From: Desulfoferula mesophila
Lineage (GTDB): Bacteria; Desulfobacterota; Desulfarculia; Desulfarculales; Desulfarculaceae
Direction of reading: 5' to 3'
Assembly (NCBI RefSeq): GCF_037076455.1
Contig: NZ_AP028679.1
Location: forward strand, 1,441,501 to 1,505,500
DNA: 64,000 bases
The position numbers and the translations under genes were made by a program. Position 1 is the stretch's first letter; each line of letters opens with the position of its first letter. This document shows positions 11,001 through 18,992 of the stretch, piece by piece. Under the pieces are notes generated by a model. That model searched no databases. It saw only the letters and a list, made by a program, of their open reading frames with translations, and was not told the origin of the DNA.

Positions 11001-11218
11001 TAGATGGTCATGAACAGCATGCCGCTGTTGGCGGCGTAACCCACAGAGCCGTAGTAGGTCCAGGTGGTGCAGAAAACGCTGAGGCTCAGCGCGTAGACCA
11101 GCGGGTTGTTGACCACGCTGCGCCCGGCCGCCTGGCGGCGCTCCGCCCAAACGGCCAGGGCGAAGATGAGGCCCATGTAAAAGCAGAAGACGCTTATGAC
11201 CGTCAGGCTCTCGAACAT
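8054..11218 (-). CDS. Hybrid sodium:solute symporter-histidine kinase (CrbS-like)
   Basis: A 1054-residue membrane sensor. Residues 1-490 form a complete SSS-type symporter domain of about 13 helices. They are followed by a linker (about 520-650), a coiled coil (about 655-700), a PAS domain (about 705-815), a HisKA_3-type dimerisation/phosphoacceptor region (LHDEFGQSLSALHLG, about 845) and an HATPase_c domain (N-box MQEALNNVVKHA, G-boxes DKGGGFD and GIGLISMRERV). The kinase is thus NarX-like, matching the LuxR-type regulator next to it. The architecture resembles CrbS, but no receiver domain is attached. It may couple transport or binding of acetate to kinase activity. Start ATG at 11218 follows a 93-residue membrane protein by 6 bases. 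Confidence 0.92.
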   Translation of the reverse strand: MFESLTVISVFCFYMGLIFALAVWAERRQAAGRSVVNNPLVYALSLSVFCTTWTYYGSVGYAANSGMLFMTIYLGPTMVVIFWWGLLRKLVRIKTNHHITSIADFIGARYEKSVPLAGLATLIALVGTMPYIALQLKAVLTTFDMITQDTGVASAWIGSHVGPIVMALMVVFTIIFGVRRLDPTERHEGIVMAVAAEGLVKLVLFMAAGVFVVYQLFDGFGDIFTRYAALTETPRGAQLKPQSISFITWGSYLILAGSAVLFLPRQFHIAVVENQNEDHIKKAMWMFPLYMLLITIFAYPIALAGLVSGLPLEQADTFVLQLPLSSGHSLLTLLVFLGGFSAATSMVLITSMTMATMISNHLLLPLVDWIPALGFIERHLLKSRWLAVTCFILMGYWFERLVGGQVMLVNIGIISFAAVLQFAPAIVGGIFWRQANSRGAMWGLTAGFLVWAYTMLLPALITGGWFSLHLLNEGPWHLSFLRPEQLFGVSGMDPVSHSVFWSLLANLGLYILGSLTQRPEQETQRDAEAFVGALIDETVLSRGGRHEAYISLADKRRRIENLLLRYFEAAGAAAVTEKCLRETGLMDRERISITELAELYNEVEKNLAGVVGTAGAHRALASAGVFTPRESQELSEVYGEILAGLRARPEDLKRRINFLQERHELANRHAEELEEKVVELQNQILRRKLAEQQVRESEERYRTAIEYSNDGVVLIKDNTLWYVNHKFAEMFGYRSRREIVGRSLTAIVHPQDRERVVEISATGRDGRPAVARYDFRGLRKDGTSLFIAVSATSVLYKGRTVNLAYLRDVTERRRHEDEIRQLSRRLIQGSEEERKRLAADLHDEFGQSLSALHLGVRSLAGSLPSQLEEQQARCESLTNTIEELAENVRKISSDLRPDMLDHLGLIPTLEWYVRELAQRAPLEIKFEAVGFKRRLDPRVEIVLYRIMQEALNNVVKHAKADRVSINLTYSHPTAIMVISDKGGGFDPSEQHPSLERRQGIGLISMRERVASVGGSIDIRSAPGKGCTIRVALPERPPLESEPAPEDLPRIWREA

Positions 11219-11224
11219 GAGCGC

Positions 11225-11506
11225 CTAGCCGCTCGCGGGAGGTTTTTTGTCTTCTGATCCTGATGATGGAATAAACAGGCTGAACAAAAAGATCAGGCCG
11301 ATTACCAGGGCCCATCCCGCGAACATGGTTATGAGCCGGTAGGTTGGGGTCCAGTGAGTTTCCTCGGCCAGGTAGGGCCAGTGGAACACCACCAGGCTGA
11401 CGATGAACACCAGCACCGCGAAGGCGGGGGTGCCCACCACCCGGCGCACCCGCGTTTTAAGCCGCGTGCCTTTTCCCGGCGCAACGCCGCCGTTTGTGCC
11501 GGCCAT
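11225..11506 (-). CDS. Small two-helix membrane protein in the sensor operon
   Basis: A 93-residue protein with a basic N-terminus and two hydrophobic helices (about 25-47 and 58-80). I placed the start at ATG 11506 because AGGAGG lies 7 bases upstream; the longer reading frame has no such site. It sits 6 bases upstream of the symporter-kinase gene, the same arrangement as the DUF4212 subunit before its permease. It may be the small subunit of the sensor's symporter domain, but I see no clear family match, so this is a positional inference. Confidence 0.75.
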   Translation of the reverse strand: MAGTNGGVAPGKGTRLKTRVRRVVGTPAFAVLVFIVSLVVFHWPYLAEETHWTPTYRLITMFAGWALVIGLIFLFSLFIPSSGSEDKKPPASG

Positions 11507-11563
11507 AGACAACCTCCTAAAAGACCAGCAGTATTGTAGCAAATGGGCGGCGTGCTGGGGAAC

Positions 11564-13471
11564 TTACCTGTGCACCGGGGCGGGGGGCCGCCCGGAAATC
11601 TCGGCGGGCTCGTCAAAACGGGCGGTTAGGGTGATGACCTCGCCGTCGTAGGCCGAGTGCACCTTGTAGGGCAGTTTCTTGAACAGGGCGATCATGCCCC
11701 GGTTGGCCGGATGGGTGTAGGCCACCAGGCCGCTGATGCCGTGCTCCCGGGCTATGTTGGCCAGCTTGCGCTGCAAAGTGCTGGAGATGCCTTTCTTCTG
11801 CCAATCGCGAGTCACCGAAAAGGCCACCTCGGCCAGGTTGGTGGCCGGCTCCAGGAAATAGTTGCCCACCCCGATGACCTTTTCAAAGCCCGGTTCGCCC
11901 ACCACGGCCACCAGGGTCATGTCGTGGATGTAGTCCACCTGGAACAGCTCGGGCATGTCCTGGCGGGCGAAGCTGACTCGCTCGTGCAAAAAGCGGCGCA
12001 TCACGTCGTCGCGGTCCAGGTTGTAGAAGTGCTCCTGGATTTGGCGCTCGTCAGTGGGCCGGGCCGGGCGGAACAGCACCTCCACGTCGCCGAAGGATCG
12101 GGTCTCCTCCACGGAGCGGGGGTAAACGCTCTTGATGGTTTCGGCCAGGGTGCGCTCGCTGCCCAAGAGCCCGGCCTCCTTGGCCTGCTGGAACAGCTCG
12201 TCGCGGAATTTGGGGTGGGCCACGCTGATCATGGCGATGGCCCGCTCTTGCAGGCTCTTGCCGAACAGGTTGACCACCCCGTACTCGGTGACCACGTAGT
12301 GCACGTCGCCCCGGGGCACCACCACGGCCATGTTGTCCATTTGCACCGCGATGCGGCTGGCCTTGCCGTCCAGGGTGGTGGAGGGCAGCATGAGGATGGA
12401 CTTGCCGCCCTGGGCCATGGAGGCCCCGCGCACGAAGTCCATCACCCCGCTCACCCCGGTGAAGTGGTTGTAGGGCAGGGCGTCGGCCGCGGCCTGGCCG
12501 GTCAGGTCCATGGCCATGGCCACGTTGAGCGCCACCATCTTGTGGTGGCGGGCGATTATCATGGGGTTGTTCACGTAATCGCTGGGGTGGAACTCGATGC
12601 CCGGGTTGTCGTGCATGAATTCGTACAGGTTGGCCGAACCGATGGCCCCGCTGGCCACCAGCTTGCCCTCGTTGAAGCCCTTTTTGCGGTTGGTGATCAC
12701 TCCCCGGCTGACCAGGTTCAAGATGGTGTCGGTGAGAAACTGGGTGTGCACCCCCAAGTCGTTCTTGTCCTTGAGGGCCAACACCGTGGCCTGGTGGGTG
12801 GCTCCCAGGCTCATCTGCAGGGTGGAGCCGTCCTCGATGAGGCGGGCCACGTGCTGGGCGATGAGCTTGGCCGATTCGAACTCCGGCGGGCTGCCCACGC
12901 TGAGCAGGGGCTCGTCTGCCTCCACCACCAGGTCGATGTCGTTGACGTGCAAGAAGCTGCGGCCCAACACCCGGGGCATGGAGGGGTTCACCTGGGCGAT
13001 GACCAGGTCGGCCGAGCGGGCCGCGGCCATGGTCACGTCCACGCTGACCCCCAGGCTGACCCAACCGAAGTCGTCCGGCTCGCTCACCTGGATCAGGGCC
13101 ACGTGAATGGGCATCTGGCGGCTTTGGAACAGGCGCGGTACTTCGGAGAGGTTGATGGGGGTCAAGAAGCGTTTGCTGGAACTCAATACCCTGGGTTTGG
13201 CCGATCCCAGGTAAAAGGAGCGGATGTTCAGGTTGCGGCAGGCGGTTTCATCGGCGATGAGCGTCAGCGGCGCGGTTTCCAGGCTGAGCACCCGCACCAC
13301 TTCCACGTCGGTGAAGTTGCAGCTCTGGTGGGCCAACTCCTTGACCAGGGTTTGCGGCTCCCCGCAGGAGGTGCCCACAAAGACTCGGCGCCCCCGTTTG
13401 ATACGGGAAATGGCCTCGGCAGCGGTGCATTTTTTGGCTTGATAGGCGTCCGGCCAGTAGATGGCGCTCAT
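11564..13471 (-). CDS. Acetyl-CoA hydrolase/transferase fused to a GNAT acetyltransferase domain
   Basis: A 635-residue cytoplasmic protein. Residues about 5-430 are an acetyl-CoA hydrolase/CoA-transferase of the ACH1/Cat family (segments IALIQVSEPDDFGWVSLG-like and VVTEYGVVNLFGKSLQERA; likely active-site Glu in VVTEYGV). Residues about 460-620 are a GNAT N-acetyltransferase domain. The start at 13471 (MSAIYWP) has GAGGA 7 bases upstream. The enzyme would hydrolyse acetyl-CoA or swap CoA between acetate and another acid; the GNAT part could acetylate a protein, Acs being an attractive candidate. It is the first gene of the operon that continues to the sensor kinase and regulator. Confidence 0.9.
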   Translation of the reverse strand: MSAIYWPDAYQAKKCTAAEAISRIKRGRRVFVGTSCGEPQTLVKELAHQSCNFTDVEVVRVLSLETAPLTLIADETACRNLNIRSFYLGSAKPRVLSSSKRFLTPINLSEVPRLFQSRQMPIHVALIQVSEPDDFGWVSLGVSVDVTMAAARSADLVIAQVNPSMPRVLGRSFLHVNDIDLVVEADEPLLSVGSPPEFESAKLIAQHVARLIEDGSTLQMSLGATHQATVLALKDKNDLGVHTQFLTDTILNLVSRGVITNRKKGFNEGKLVASGAIGSANLYEFMHDNPGIEFHPSDYVNNPMIIARHHKMVALNVAMAMDLTGQAAADALPYNHFTGVSGVMDFVRGASMAQGGKSILMLPSTTLDGKASRIAVQMDNMAVVVPRGDVHYVVTEYGVVNLFGKSLQERAIAMISVAHPKFRDELFQQAKEAGLLGSERTLAETIKSVYPRSVEETRSFGDVEVLFRPARPTDERQIQEHFYNLDRDDVMRRFLHERVSFARQDMPELFQVDYIHDMTLVAVVGEPGFEKVIGVGNYFLEPATNLAEVAFSVTRDWQKKGISSTLQRKLANIAREHGISGLVAYTHPANRGMIALFKKLPYKVHSAYDGEVITLTARFDEPAEISGRPPAPVHR

Positions 13472-13522
13472 GGTCAGTCCTCGCATGAGAAATTGCAGAT
13501 TCAAGTTGCGCTTTAATTCCTG

Positions 13523-13551
13523 ATTCTATGGCCTGGGGGCAACCTTGCCAA
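13523..13551 (-). promoter_or_regulatory. Likely sigma-70 promoter of the acetyl-CoA hydrolase/sensor operon
   Basis: On the minus strand a TTGGCA -35 (13546-13551) and TAGAAT -10 (13523-13528) are separated by exactly 17 bases. The position, about 50 bases before the chosen ATG, fits. Confidence 0.6.
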
Positions 13552-13604
13552 GGGCGGCGTTCGGGCCGGGTCAGGTTAAATTTGAGTGACGTACCGGGTA
13601 ATGC

Positions 13605-13634
13605 TTGGCCGTGGGGGGTGATACACCATATAAT
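13605..13634 (+). promoter_or_regulatory. Likely sigma-70 promoter of phoH
   Basis: A consensus TATAAT -10 (13629-13634) with a weak TTGGCC -35 (13605-13610), spacer 18, about 45 bases upstream of the ATG. Confidence 0.55.
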
Positions 13635-13680
13635 GTGGTTGCAACCCTAACGCATCCCATCATGGAGGTGTGCGCATTCC

Positions 13681-15006
13681 ATGAAAAAAACCTATGTGCT
13701 AGACACCAACGTTCTGCTGCACAACCCTTCCTCCCCTTTTCTCTTTCAAGACAACGACGTGGTTTTGCCCCTGGCGGTCATCGAGGAGATCGACGAAAAG
13801 AAAAAACGCCAGGACGAGATCGGGCGCAACGCCCGCCAGGTCTCGCGCGAGTTGGACCGCCTGCGCGCCCAGGGCTCTCTTTCCCAGGGCGTGCCCACCG
13901 GCCAGGGCGGCACCCTGCGCATCGAACTGAACCACACCCGCCTGGCCAAGGGTCTGCCTCCGGTGCTGGGTCTGGAAAAGGCCGACAACCGCATCCTGTG
14001 TGTGGCCTGGGGCCTCAGGGAACAGGACGAGGTGCCGGTGATCCTGGTCACCAAGGATCTGAACCTCAGGGTCAAGGCCGACGCCCTGGGGGTGCCTTCC
14101 GAGGATTTCCGCAACGACAAGGTGGACTTCGACCATCTCTACACCGGCATACGCGAGGTCGCGGTGGAAGGGTCGCTGGTGGACGCTTTTTACCAACAGG
14201 GGCTCATCACCCTGAACGGCCTGGGCCCGGCAGAGCCCAATCAGTTTTTCGTGCTGAAAAGCAGCTCCAGCGCCTCACAGTCGGCCCTGGCCCGCCACCA
14301 GGGCGGGCGGCTGTTGCCCCTTAACTTCGGCGGGGGCGAGTGCTTCGGCATCAGCCCGCGCAACAAGGAGCAGCGCTTCGCCCTGGAGCTGTTGCAGGAC
14401 CCGGCGGTGAAGATAATCAGCCTGGCCGGACCGGCGGGCACCGGCAAGACCCTGCTGGCCCTGGCCGCCGGGCTGGAGCAGGCGGTGGAGGACAAGAAGT
14501 ACCAGCGCCTGCTGGTCACCCGGCCCATCGTGCCCATGGGCCAGGACCTGGGCTACCTGCCCGGCGAAAAAGAGGAGAAGCTGCGCCCCTGGATGCAGCC
14601 CCTCTACGACAACCTGGAGTATCTGTTCCGCGAGTCCCTGGGCGGCAAGAACCGGGGCGGCCCGCCCATGGGCGCGGCCGACTACCTCACCGCCCAGGGC
14701 CTGCTCGAAATCGAGGCCCTGACCTACATCAGGGGCCGCTCCATTCCCGGCCAGTTCATCATCTGCGACGAGGCCCAAAACCTGACCCCCCACATGGTCA
14801 AGACCCTGATCACCCGGGTGGGGGAGGGTTCCAAGATCGTGTTCACCGGCGACCCGGAGCAGATCGACCACCCCTATCTGGACGCCAGCAGCAACGGGCT
14901 GACCTATATGGTGGACAAGCTGCGGGCCCAGGACATAAGCGGGCACGTGACCCTCAAGAAGGGCGAGCGCAGCCAGGTGGCCGAGTTGGGGGCGCGGCTT
15001 TTGTAG
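13681..15006 (+). CDS. PhoH-family ATPase with N-terminal PIN domain (YlaK-type)
   Basis: Cytoplasmic 441-residue protein combining a PIN ribonuclease domain (starts YVLDTNVLLHNP; acidic residues D8 and further Asp/Glu typical of PIN) over about residues 1-150 with a PhoH ATPase domain (about 220-441). The ATPase has Walker A GPAGTGKTLLALAAG near residue 257 and Walker B-like FIICDEAQN near 360. Such PIN-PhoH fusions are thought to unwind and cleave RNA. GGAGG lies about 12 bases before the ATG, somewhat far; an overlapping ATG at 13662 is out of frame. It is transcribed alone and meets mgtE tail to tail. Confidence 0.93.
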   Translation: MKKTYVLDTNVLLHNPSSPFLFQDNDVVLPLAVIEEIDEKKKRQDEIGRNARQVSRELDRLRAQGSLSQGVPTGQGGTLRIELNHTRLAKGLPPVLGLEKADNRILCVAWGLREQDEVPVILVTKDLNLRVKADALGVPSEDFRNDKVDFDHLYTGIREVAVEGSLVDAFYQQGLITLNGLGPAEPNQFFVLKSSSSASQSALARHQGGRLLPLNFGGGECFGISPRNKEQRFALELLQDPAVKIISLAGPAGTGKTLLALAAGLEQAVEDKKYQRLLVTRPIVPMGQDLGYLPGEKEEKLRPWMQPLYDNLEYLFRESLGGKNRGGPPMGAADYLTAQGLLEIEALTYIRGRSIPGQFIICDEAQNLTPHMVKTLITRVGEGSKIVFTGDPEQIDHPYLDASSNGLTYMVDKLRAQDISGHVTLKKGERSQVAELGARLL

Positions 15007-15028
15007 CCGGGAGGCCGAGCAGTCGGGG

Positions 15029-16387
15029 TTAGGGCAGGGTGCCCGTGAGGTGGGGCAGCACCAGGACCGCCAGGCTCAGGAAGATGGAGTAGCCGCCCAC
15101 GTCGGTGGCGGTGGTGACGAAGATGGAGCTGCCCAGGGCCGGGTCCAGCTTGAGACGGCGCAGCACTATGGGCACCATGGCCCCGAACAAACCGGCGATG
15201 ATCAGGTTGCCCACCAGGGCCAGCCACACGATGAGGCCCAGCCAGGGATTACCGAACCAGAAAAAGGCGATGCAGGCGATCACCAGCCCGGCGATCACCC
15301 CGTTGAACATGCCGATGGCCACCTGCTTGGTAAGCACCCGGCGGTTCTGGGCCATGTTGATCTGACCCAGGGCCATGGCCCGCACCACCACGGTGAGCGA
15401 CTGGTTGCCCGCGTTGCCTCCCAGGGAGGCCACGATGAGCATCAGCGAGGCCAGGGCCACCGCGTCCTGAATGGTGCCCGAAAACAGGCTGACCACGTAG
15501 GCGGGCACCAGGCAGGTGCCCAGGTTGCTCAAGAGCCAGGGCAGGCGCAGCTTGACCGAGCGCAGCAGGGGGGAGTCGATCTTCTCGTCGGTGTCCAGGT
15601 TGGCCAGGTGATACATGTCCTCGGTGGCCTCTTCGGTGATGACGTCGTAGAGGTCGTCGAAGGTGATGATCCCCAGCATGCGGCCGCTGTCGTCCAGCAC
15701 AGGCACGGCCAGGAAATCGTAGCGGCTCGACAGCTTGGCCACGTCCTCGATGTCCTCGTCGGCCTTGACGCTGATCACCTGCTTGCTCATTATGTCGCCC
15801 ACCCGGCTGTGCCGGCGGGCCACGATGAGGTCGCGCAAGGACACCAGGCCCTGTAGCCGGCGGGCCGCGTCCACCACGTAGATATAGTAGATGGTCTCCT
15901 TGGTGGCCGCCTGCAGGCGCACCTGCTCCAAAGCGGTCTGCACGTCGCTGTCGGGCCGCAGGATGGCGTAGTCGGTGGTCATGTGGGCCCCGGCGGTGTC
16001 GTCGGGGTATTTGATCAGCCTAAGGACGTTTTCACGTTCGTGGCGCAGCAGGAGCGACAGCAGGCGCTCCTGGAACTCATCGTCCAACTCCTCCACCAGG
16101 TCGGCGCGGTCGTCGGGACTCATGGTGTTCATCAGGTGGGCCAGGGTGGGGCGGTCCAGGTGCTTCAGGGCCTCTTTCTGGGTCTCGAAGGGCAGGAACT
16201 CGAAGACCTGCAGGGCGTCGGCCGTGCCCACCATTTCCACGAAACGGGCGATCTCCTCGGGCTCCAACAGGCCCAGGGCCTCGGCCGCGTCCGCCGGGTG
16301 GGGCTCGGCGATCTCCCCCACCAAGCCGTTACGGTCGCCATCGGCGATGAATTCTCTGAGAAGCAAAACTTTTTCTGGTAGGGTCAT
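15029..16387 (-). CDS. mgtE: Magnesium transporter MgtE
   Basis: Inner-membrane Mg2+ channel/transporter of 452 residues, normal for the family. It has an N-terminal helical superhelix domain (about 1-125), paired CBS domains (about 130-250) and a five-helix transmembrane domain (about 280-450) with the GGNAGNQSLTVVVRAMALGQI signature that lines the pore. The ATG at 16387 has GGAGG 6 bases upstream, so the longer reading frame is not used. No Mg2+ riboswitch was recognised upstream; the leader space (about 110 bases) looks too short for an M-box. Confidence 0.95.
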   Translation of the reverse strand: MTLPEKVLLLREFIADGDRNGLVGEIAEPHPADAAEALGLLEPEEIARFVEMVGTADALQVFEFLPFETQKEALKHLDRPTLAHLMNTMSPDDRADLVEELDDEFQERLLSLLLRHERENVLRLIKYPDDTAGAHMTTDYAILRPDSDVQTALEQVRLQAATKETIYYIYVVDAARRLQGLVSLRDLIVARRHSRVGDIMSKQVISVKADEDIEDVAKLSSRYDFLAVPVLDDSGRMLGIITFDDLYDVITEEATEDMYHLANLDTDEKIDSPLLRSVKLRLPWLLSNLGTCLVPAYVVSLFSGTIQDAVALASLMLIVASLGGNAGNQSLTVVVRAMALGQINMAQNRRVLTKQVAIGMFNGVIAGLVIACIAFFWFGNPWLGLIVWLALVGNLIIAGLFGAMVPIVLRRLKLDPALGSSIFVTTATDVGGYSIFLSLAVLVLPHLTGTLP

Positions 16388-16579
16388 CGCCGGCCTCCGG
16401 CCAAAAAACGCCCTTGCCCTGACCACGCCGTCAGGGGGAGGCGCCGGAAAACATTGGTTTGAAGAGCGGTGTCTATCTTAACACCGGGGGTAAGGTGACG
16501 GCAAGTTAAGGGCTTGTAACAATTGTTGCCGGCGGCCAGCTTAAGCCCATGGCCGTAATTTTACGGGCTTTTCGGCCGA
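16388..16579. other. Intergenic region with a terminator-like hairpin
   Basis: Between the 3' end of the 5-oxoprolinase operon and the mgtE start, both on the minus strand. It holds a CCGTAA-TT-TTACGG inverted repeat (about 16553-16566) nested between AAGCCC and GGGCTT, a plausible but weak 3' end for the oxoprolinase transcript. The mgtE promoter must lie here but I cannot fix it. Confidence 0.35.
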
Positions 16580-18220
16580 TCAGCGGCCCAGGCGGGCGCG
16601 TTGCTCCTGAAACTCCCGGTCCAGACGCCGGGCCTCGGCCACCGCCTGCTCGGCCGAGATGGCCACGAAGCGGATGCTCTGACCGCTCTGGGCCCGGGCC
16701 AGACGGTCCAGGTCCGGGCCGAACACCGTGCCGACCTTGGGGTAGCCGCCCACGGTCTGCTCGCGCAGCATGATGATGGGCTTGCCGCCGTGGGGCACCT
16801 GGATGACTCCGGGAGTGTTGGGCTCGCTGACCAGGGAGGCGGGGCTGCCCGGCGCGAACTCCAGGGGCGGGCCTTCCAGGCGGGCCCCCCGGCGGTCGGC
16901 CTGGGCGGTAAGCTCCCAGGCGGCGCCGTAGAAATTCTCGAGCCCCGGGGCGGAGAAGAACTCCTGGTTGGGGCCGGGCACCACCCGCAGGGTGAGCACC
17001 TCCCCCGGCTCCTCCAGGGCGGGGCCGATCGGACCGGCCGGGGGCAGGGGGCCGGGGGAGACCCGCACCACCTGGCCCTTGGCCAGGGGCGCGCCCATGC
17101 GGCCCAAAAGATAGGTGGAGCGGCTGTCCAGCAGCCTCTCGCTGGCCACTCCCCCGGACAGGGCCAGCACCGCCCGGGCTCCTCCCCGGCGGGGGCCTCG
17201 GAAGCCCAGCACCTGGCCCGCGTCCAAAGACAGGGCCTGGTGGGAGGGCGCGGGCTTGCCGTCGATACTCAGGCCCAAATCGCATCCCGCCACCGCGGCC
17301 ACCACCGGCCGCAACACCTTGAGGCGTGGGCCCAGGAGGGTTATCTCCAGGGCCGCGTCGCCGGGGTCGTTGCCCACCAGAAGATTGGCCCAGGCCAGGG
17401 CGGTCTGGTCGTAGGCCCCGGACACCGGCACGCCCCGGAACTGATGTCCCCAGCGGCCGGCGTCCTGCACCGTGGTGAAGGCCCCCGGAGCCAGCACCTC
17501 CAGAACCTCCCGGCTCCGCTGCTCCCAGCCCAGGCTCAGGGGCGGCGGGTCGGGGAAGCTGGTCTCGCGGCTGGGGGTGAAGCGCACCAGATCTCCGGCC
17601 TCCATGAGGGTGGCCGGGTCGCGGCGCGGATCGTACATCAGCCAGGGGGTGCGGCCGATGACCCACCAGCCGCCGGGGCCGCCTAGGGGGTACACCCCGG
17701 TCTGGCCCCCGGCCAGGGCCACCGAGCCGGGTGGGTTGTCCAGGCGCGGCGAGTCCATGCGCGGCACATTGAGGGCCGGGTCCAGGCCGCCCAGATAGGG
17801 AAAGCCGGGGGTGAAACCCATGACGTAGCAGGGATGGTCCACCGCGCCATGGCGCCGGATCACCTCCTGGGGGGGCAGGCCGGTGCGCCGGGCCACGTAG
17901 TCCAGGTCCGGCCCCGCCTCACCGCCGTAGACCACCGGCAGTTCCAGGCGCCTGCCGGGCCGGGGTTGGCCAGCGGGCATGGAGCGGTGCTCGGCGCGCA
18001 CCCAGGCGGCCATCTCCCGGTGCTCGGTTATCCGGGGATCGAACTGAACCTGCAGGCAGTGATAGGCGGCCAAGACCTCGCGCACGCCGGGCAAGGGCCT
18101 CTCGCCCAGCCGCCGGGCCAACTCCCGCACCCGGCAGTTCAGCGCGAAGTCGATGCCCTGGCCCAGGTAGACCAGCAGGGCGGCCTCGCCCTGGGCCTTG
18201 GCGACAAGTTCTTGCGGCAC
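16580..18220 (-). CDS. pxpBC: 5-oxoprolinase subunits B and C fused (PxpB-PxpC)
   Basis: A 546-residue fusion. Residues about 1-225 are the PxpB/KipI (allophanate hydrolase subunit 1-like) domain with VMGFTPGFPYLGGL and GSVALAGGQTGVYP. Residues about 240-546 are the PxpC/KipA (subunit 2-like) biotin-dependent-carboxylase-type domain with FTTVQDAGRWGHQ. Together with PxpA they form the ATP-dependent 5-oxoprolinase that opens 5-oxo-L-proline to L-glutamate. The two are separate genes in most bacteria, so the fusion is less common. The GTG start at 18220 lies 4 bases after the pxpA stop; the ribosome site is weak, suggesting coupled translation. Confidence 0.92.
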   Translation of the reverse strand: MPQELVAKAQGEAALLVYLGQGIDFALNCRVRELARRLGERPLPGVREVLAAYHCLQVQFDPRITEHREMAAWVRAEHRSMPAGQPRPGRRLELPVVYGGEAGPDLDYVARRTGLPPQEVIRRHGAVDHPCYVMGFTPGFPYLGGLDPALNVPRMDSPRLDNPPGSVALAGGQTGVYPLGGPGGWWVIGRTPWLMYDPRRDPATLMEAGDLVRFTPSRETSFPDPPPLSLGWEQRSREVLEVLAPGAFTTVQDAGRWGHQFRGVPVSGAYDQTALAWANLLVGNDPGDAALEITLLGPRLKVLRPVVAAVAGCDLGLSIDGKPAPSHQALSLDAGQVLGFRGPRRGGARAVLALSGGVASERLLDSRSTYLLGRMGAPLAKGQVVRVSPGPLPPAGPIGPALEEPGEVLTLRVVPGPNQEFFSAPGLENFYGAAWELTAQADRRGARLEGPPLEFAPGSPASLVSEPNTPGVIQVPHGGKPIIMLREQTVGGYPKVGTVFGPDLDRLARAQSGQSIRFVAISAEQAVAEARRLDREFQEQRARLGR

Positions 18221-18224
18221 CTGC

Positions 18225-18992
18225 TTAAGCGGCCCGGCCCATGGCCTTGAGCTCCACCCCGGCCTGGGTGAGGGCGTGGCCCAGGGCCTTGACCAAGGCC
18301 ACCGCGCTGGGGTTGTCGCCGTGCACGCAGATGGTGTCGGCCTTGAGCTCGACCCGCTTGCCGTCGATGCTCTCCACCACCCCCTCGGTGGCCATGCGCA
18401 CGCAGCGGGCGGCCACCACCTCGGGGTCGTGGATCACCGCGCCCTGGGTGCCCCGGGGCACCAGGCGGCCCTCGGCGGTGTAGGCGCGGTCGGCAAAGGC
18501 CTCGCTGGCCACGGTGAGGCCCATTTCGGCGGCGATGGAGCGGAAGGTCTCGCCCGCCGGTCCGGCCAGGGTCACCAGGATCAGGCCGGGGTCGTAGGCG
18601 GCCACCGCCTCGGCGATGGCCCGGGCCGTGGCCGGATGGGCCGCGGCGGTGTTGTAGAGCGCGCCGTGGGGCTTCACGTGCTGCAGGGCCACCCCGTGGG
18701 CCTTGGCGATTCCCGCCAGGGCCCCGGTCTGGTAGAGCACGTCGCTGCGCACCTCATCCGGAGTGGAGTCCAGGTTGCGTCTGCCGAAACCGCGCAGGTC
18801 GGGGTAGCCGGGGTGGGCTCCCACCGCCACACCGTTTTCGGCGCACAGGCGCACGGTGCGGTCCATGACCTGGGGGTCGGAGGCGTGAAAACCGCAAGCC
18901 AGGTTGGCGCTGGTGATGTAACGGATGACTTCGTCGTCGCAACCCAGGCAGTAGTCGCCGAAGCTCTCACCCATGTCGCAGTTGAGGTCCAT
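18225..18992 (-). CDS. pxpA: 5-oxoprolinase subunit PxpA (LamB/YcsF family)
   Basis: A 255-residue cytoplasmic protein of normal length that begins with the family hallmark MDLNCDMGESFG and contains NLACGFHASDP, GAHPGYPDLRGFGRR and KPHGALYN. It is the catalytic subunit paired with PxpB/PxpC, encoded immediately downstream. AAAGGAG lies about 8 bases before the ATG. It is divergent from a D-glutamate cyclase-family gene with 188 bases between starts. Confidence 0.95.
   Translation of the reverse strand: MDLNCDMGESFGDYCLGCDDEVIRYITSANLACGFHASDPQVMDRTVRLCAENGVAVGAHPGYPDLRGFGRRNLDSTPDEVRSDVLYQTGALAGIAKAHGVALQHVKPHGALYNTAAAHPATARAIAEAVAAYDPGLILVTLAGPAGETFRSIAAEMGLTVASEAFADRAYTAEGRLVPRGTQGAVIHDPEVVAARCVRMATEGVVESIDGKRVELKADTICVHGDNPSAVALVKALGHALTQAGVELKAMGRAA

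Noticed and set aside
8246-11257. 1003-residue open frame on the plus strand
   Set aside because: Antisense shadow of the symporter-kinase gene; composition rich in His, Gly and Gln with no domain, and the minus-strand frame has clear domains.
13538-13552. Possible sigma-54 promoter (TTGGCAAGGTTGC on the minus strand)
   Set aside because: The spacing between GG and GC is too short for -24/-12; the same bases fit a sigma-70 promoter with 17-base spacer.
16388-16500. Mg2+-sensing M-box riboswitch before mgtE
   Set aside because: The region is too short and I could not find the conserved M-box core.
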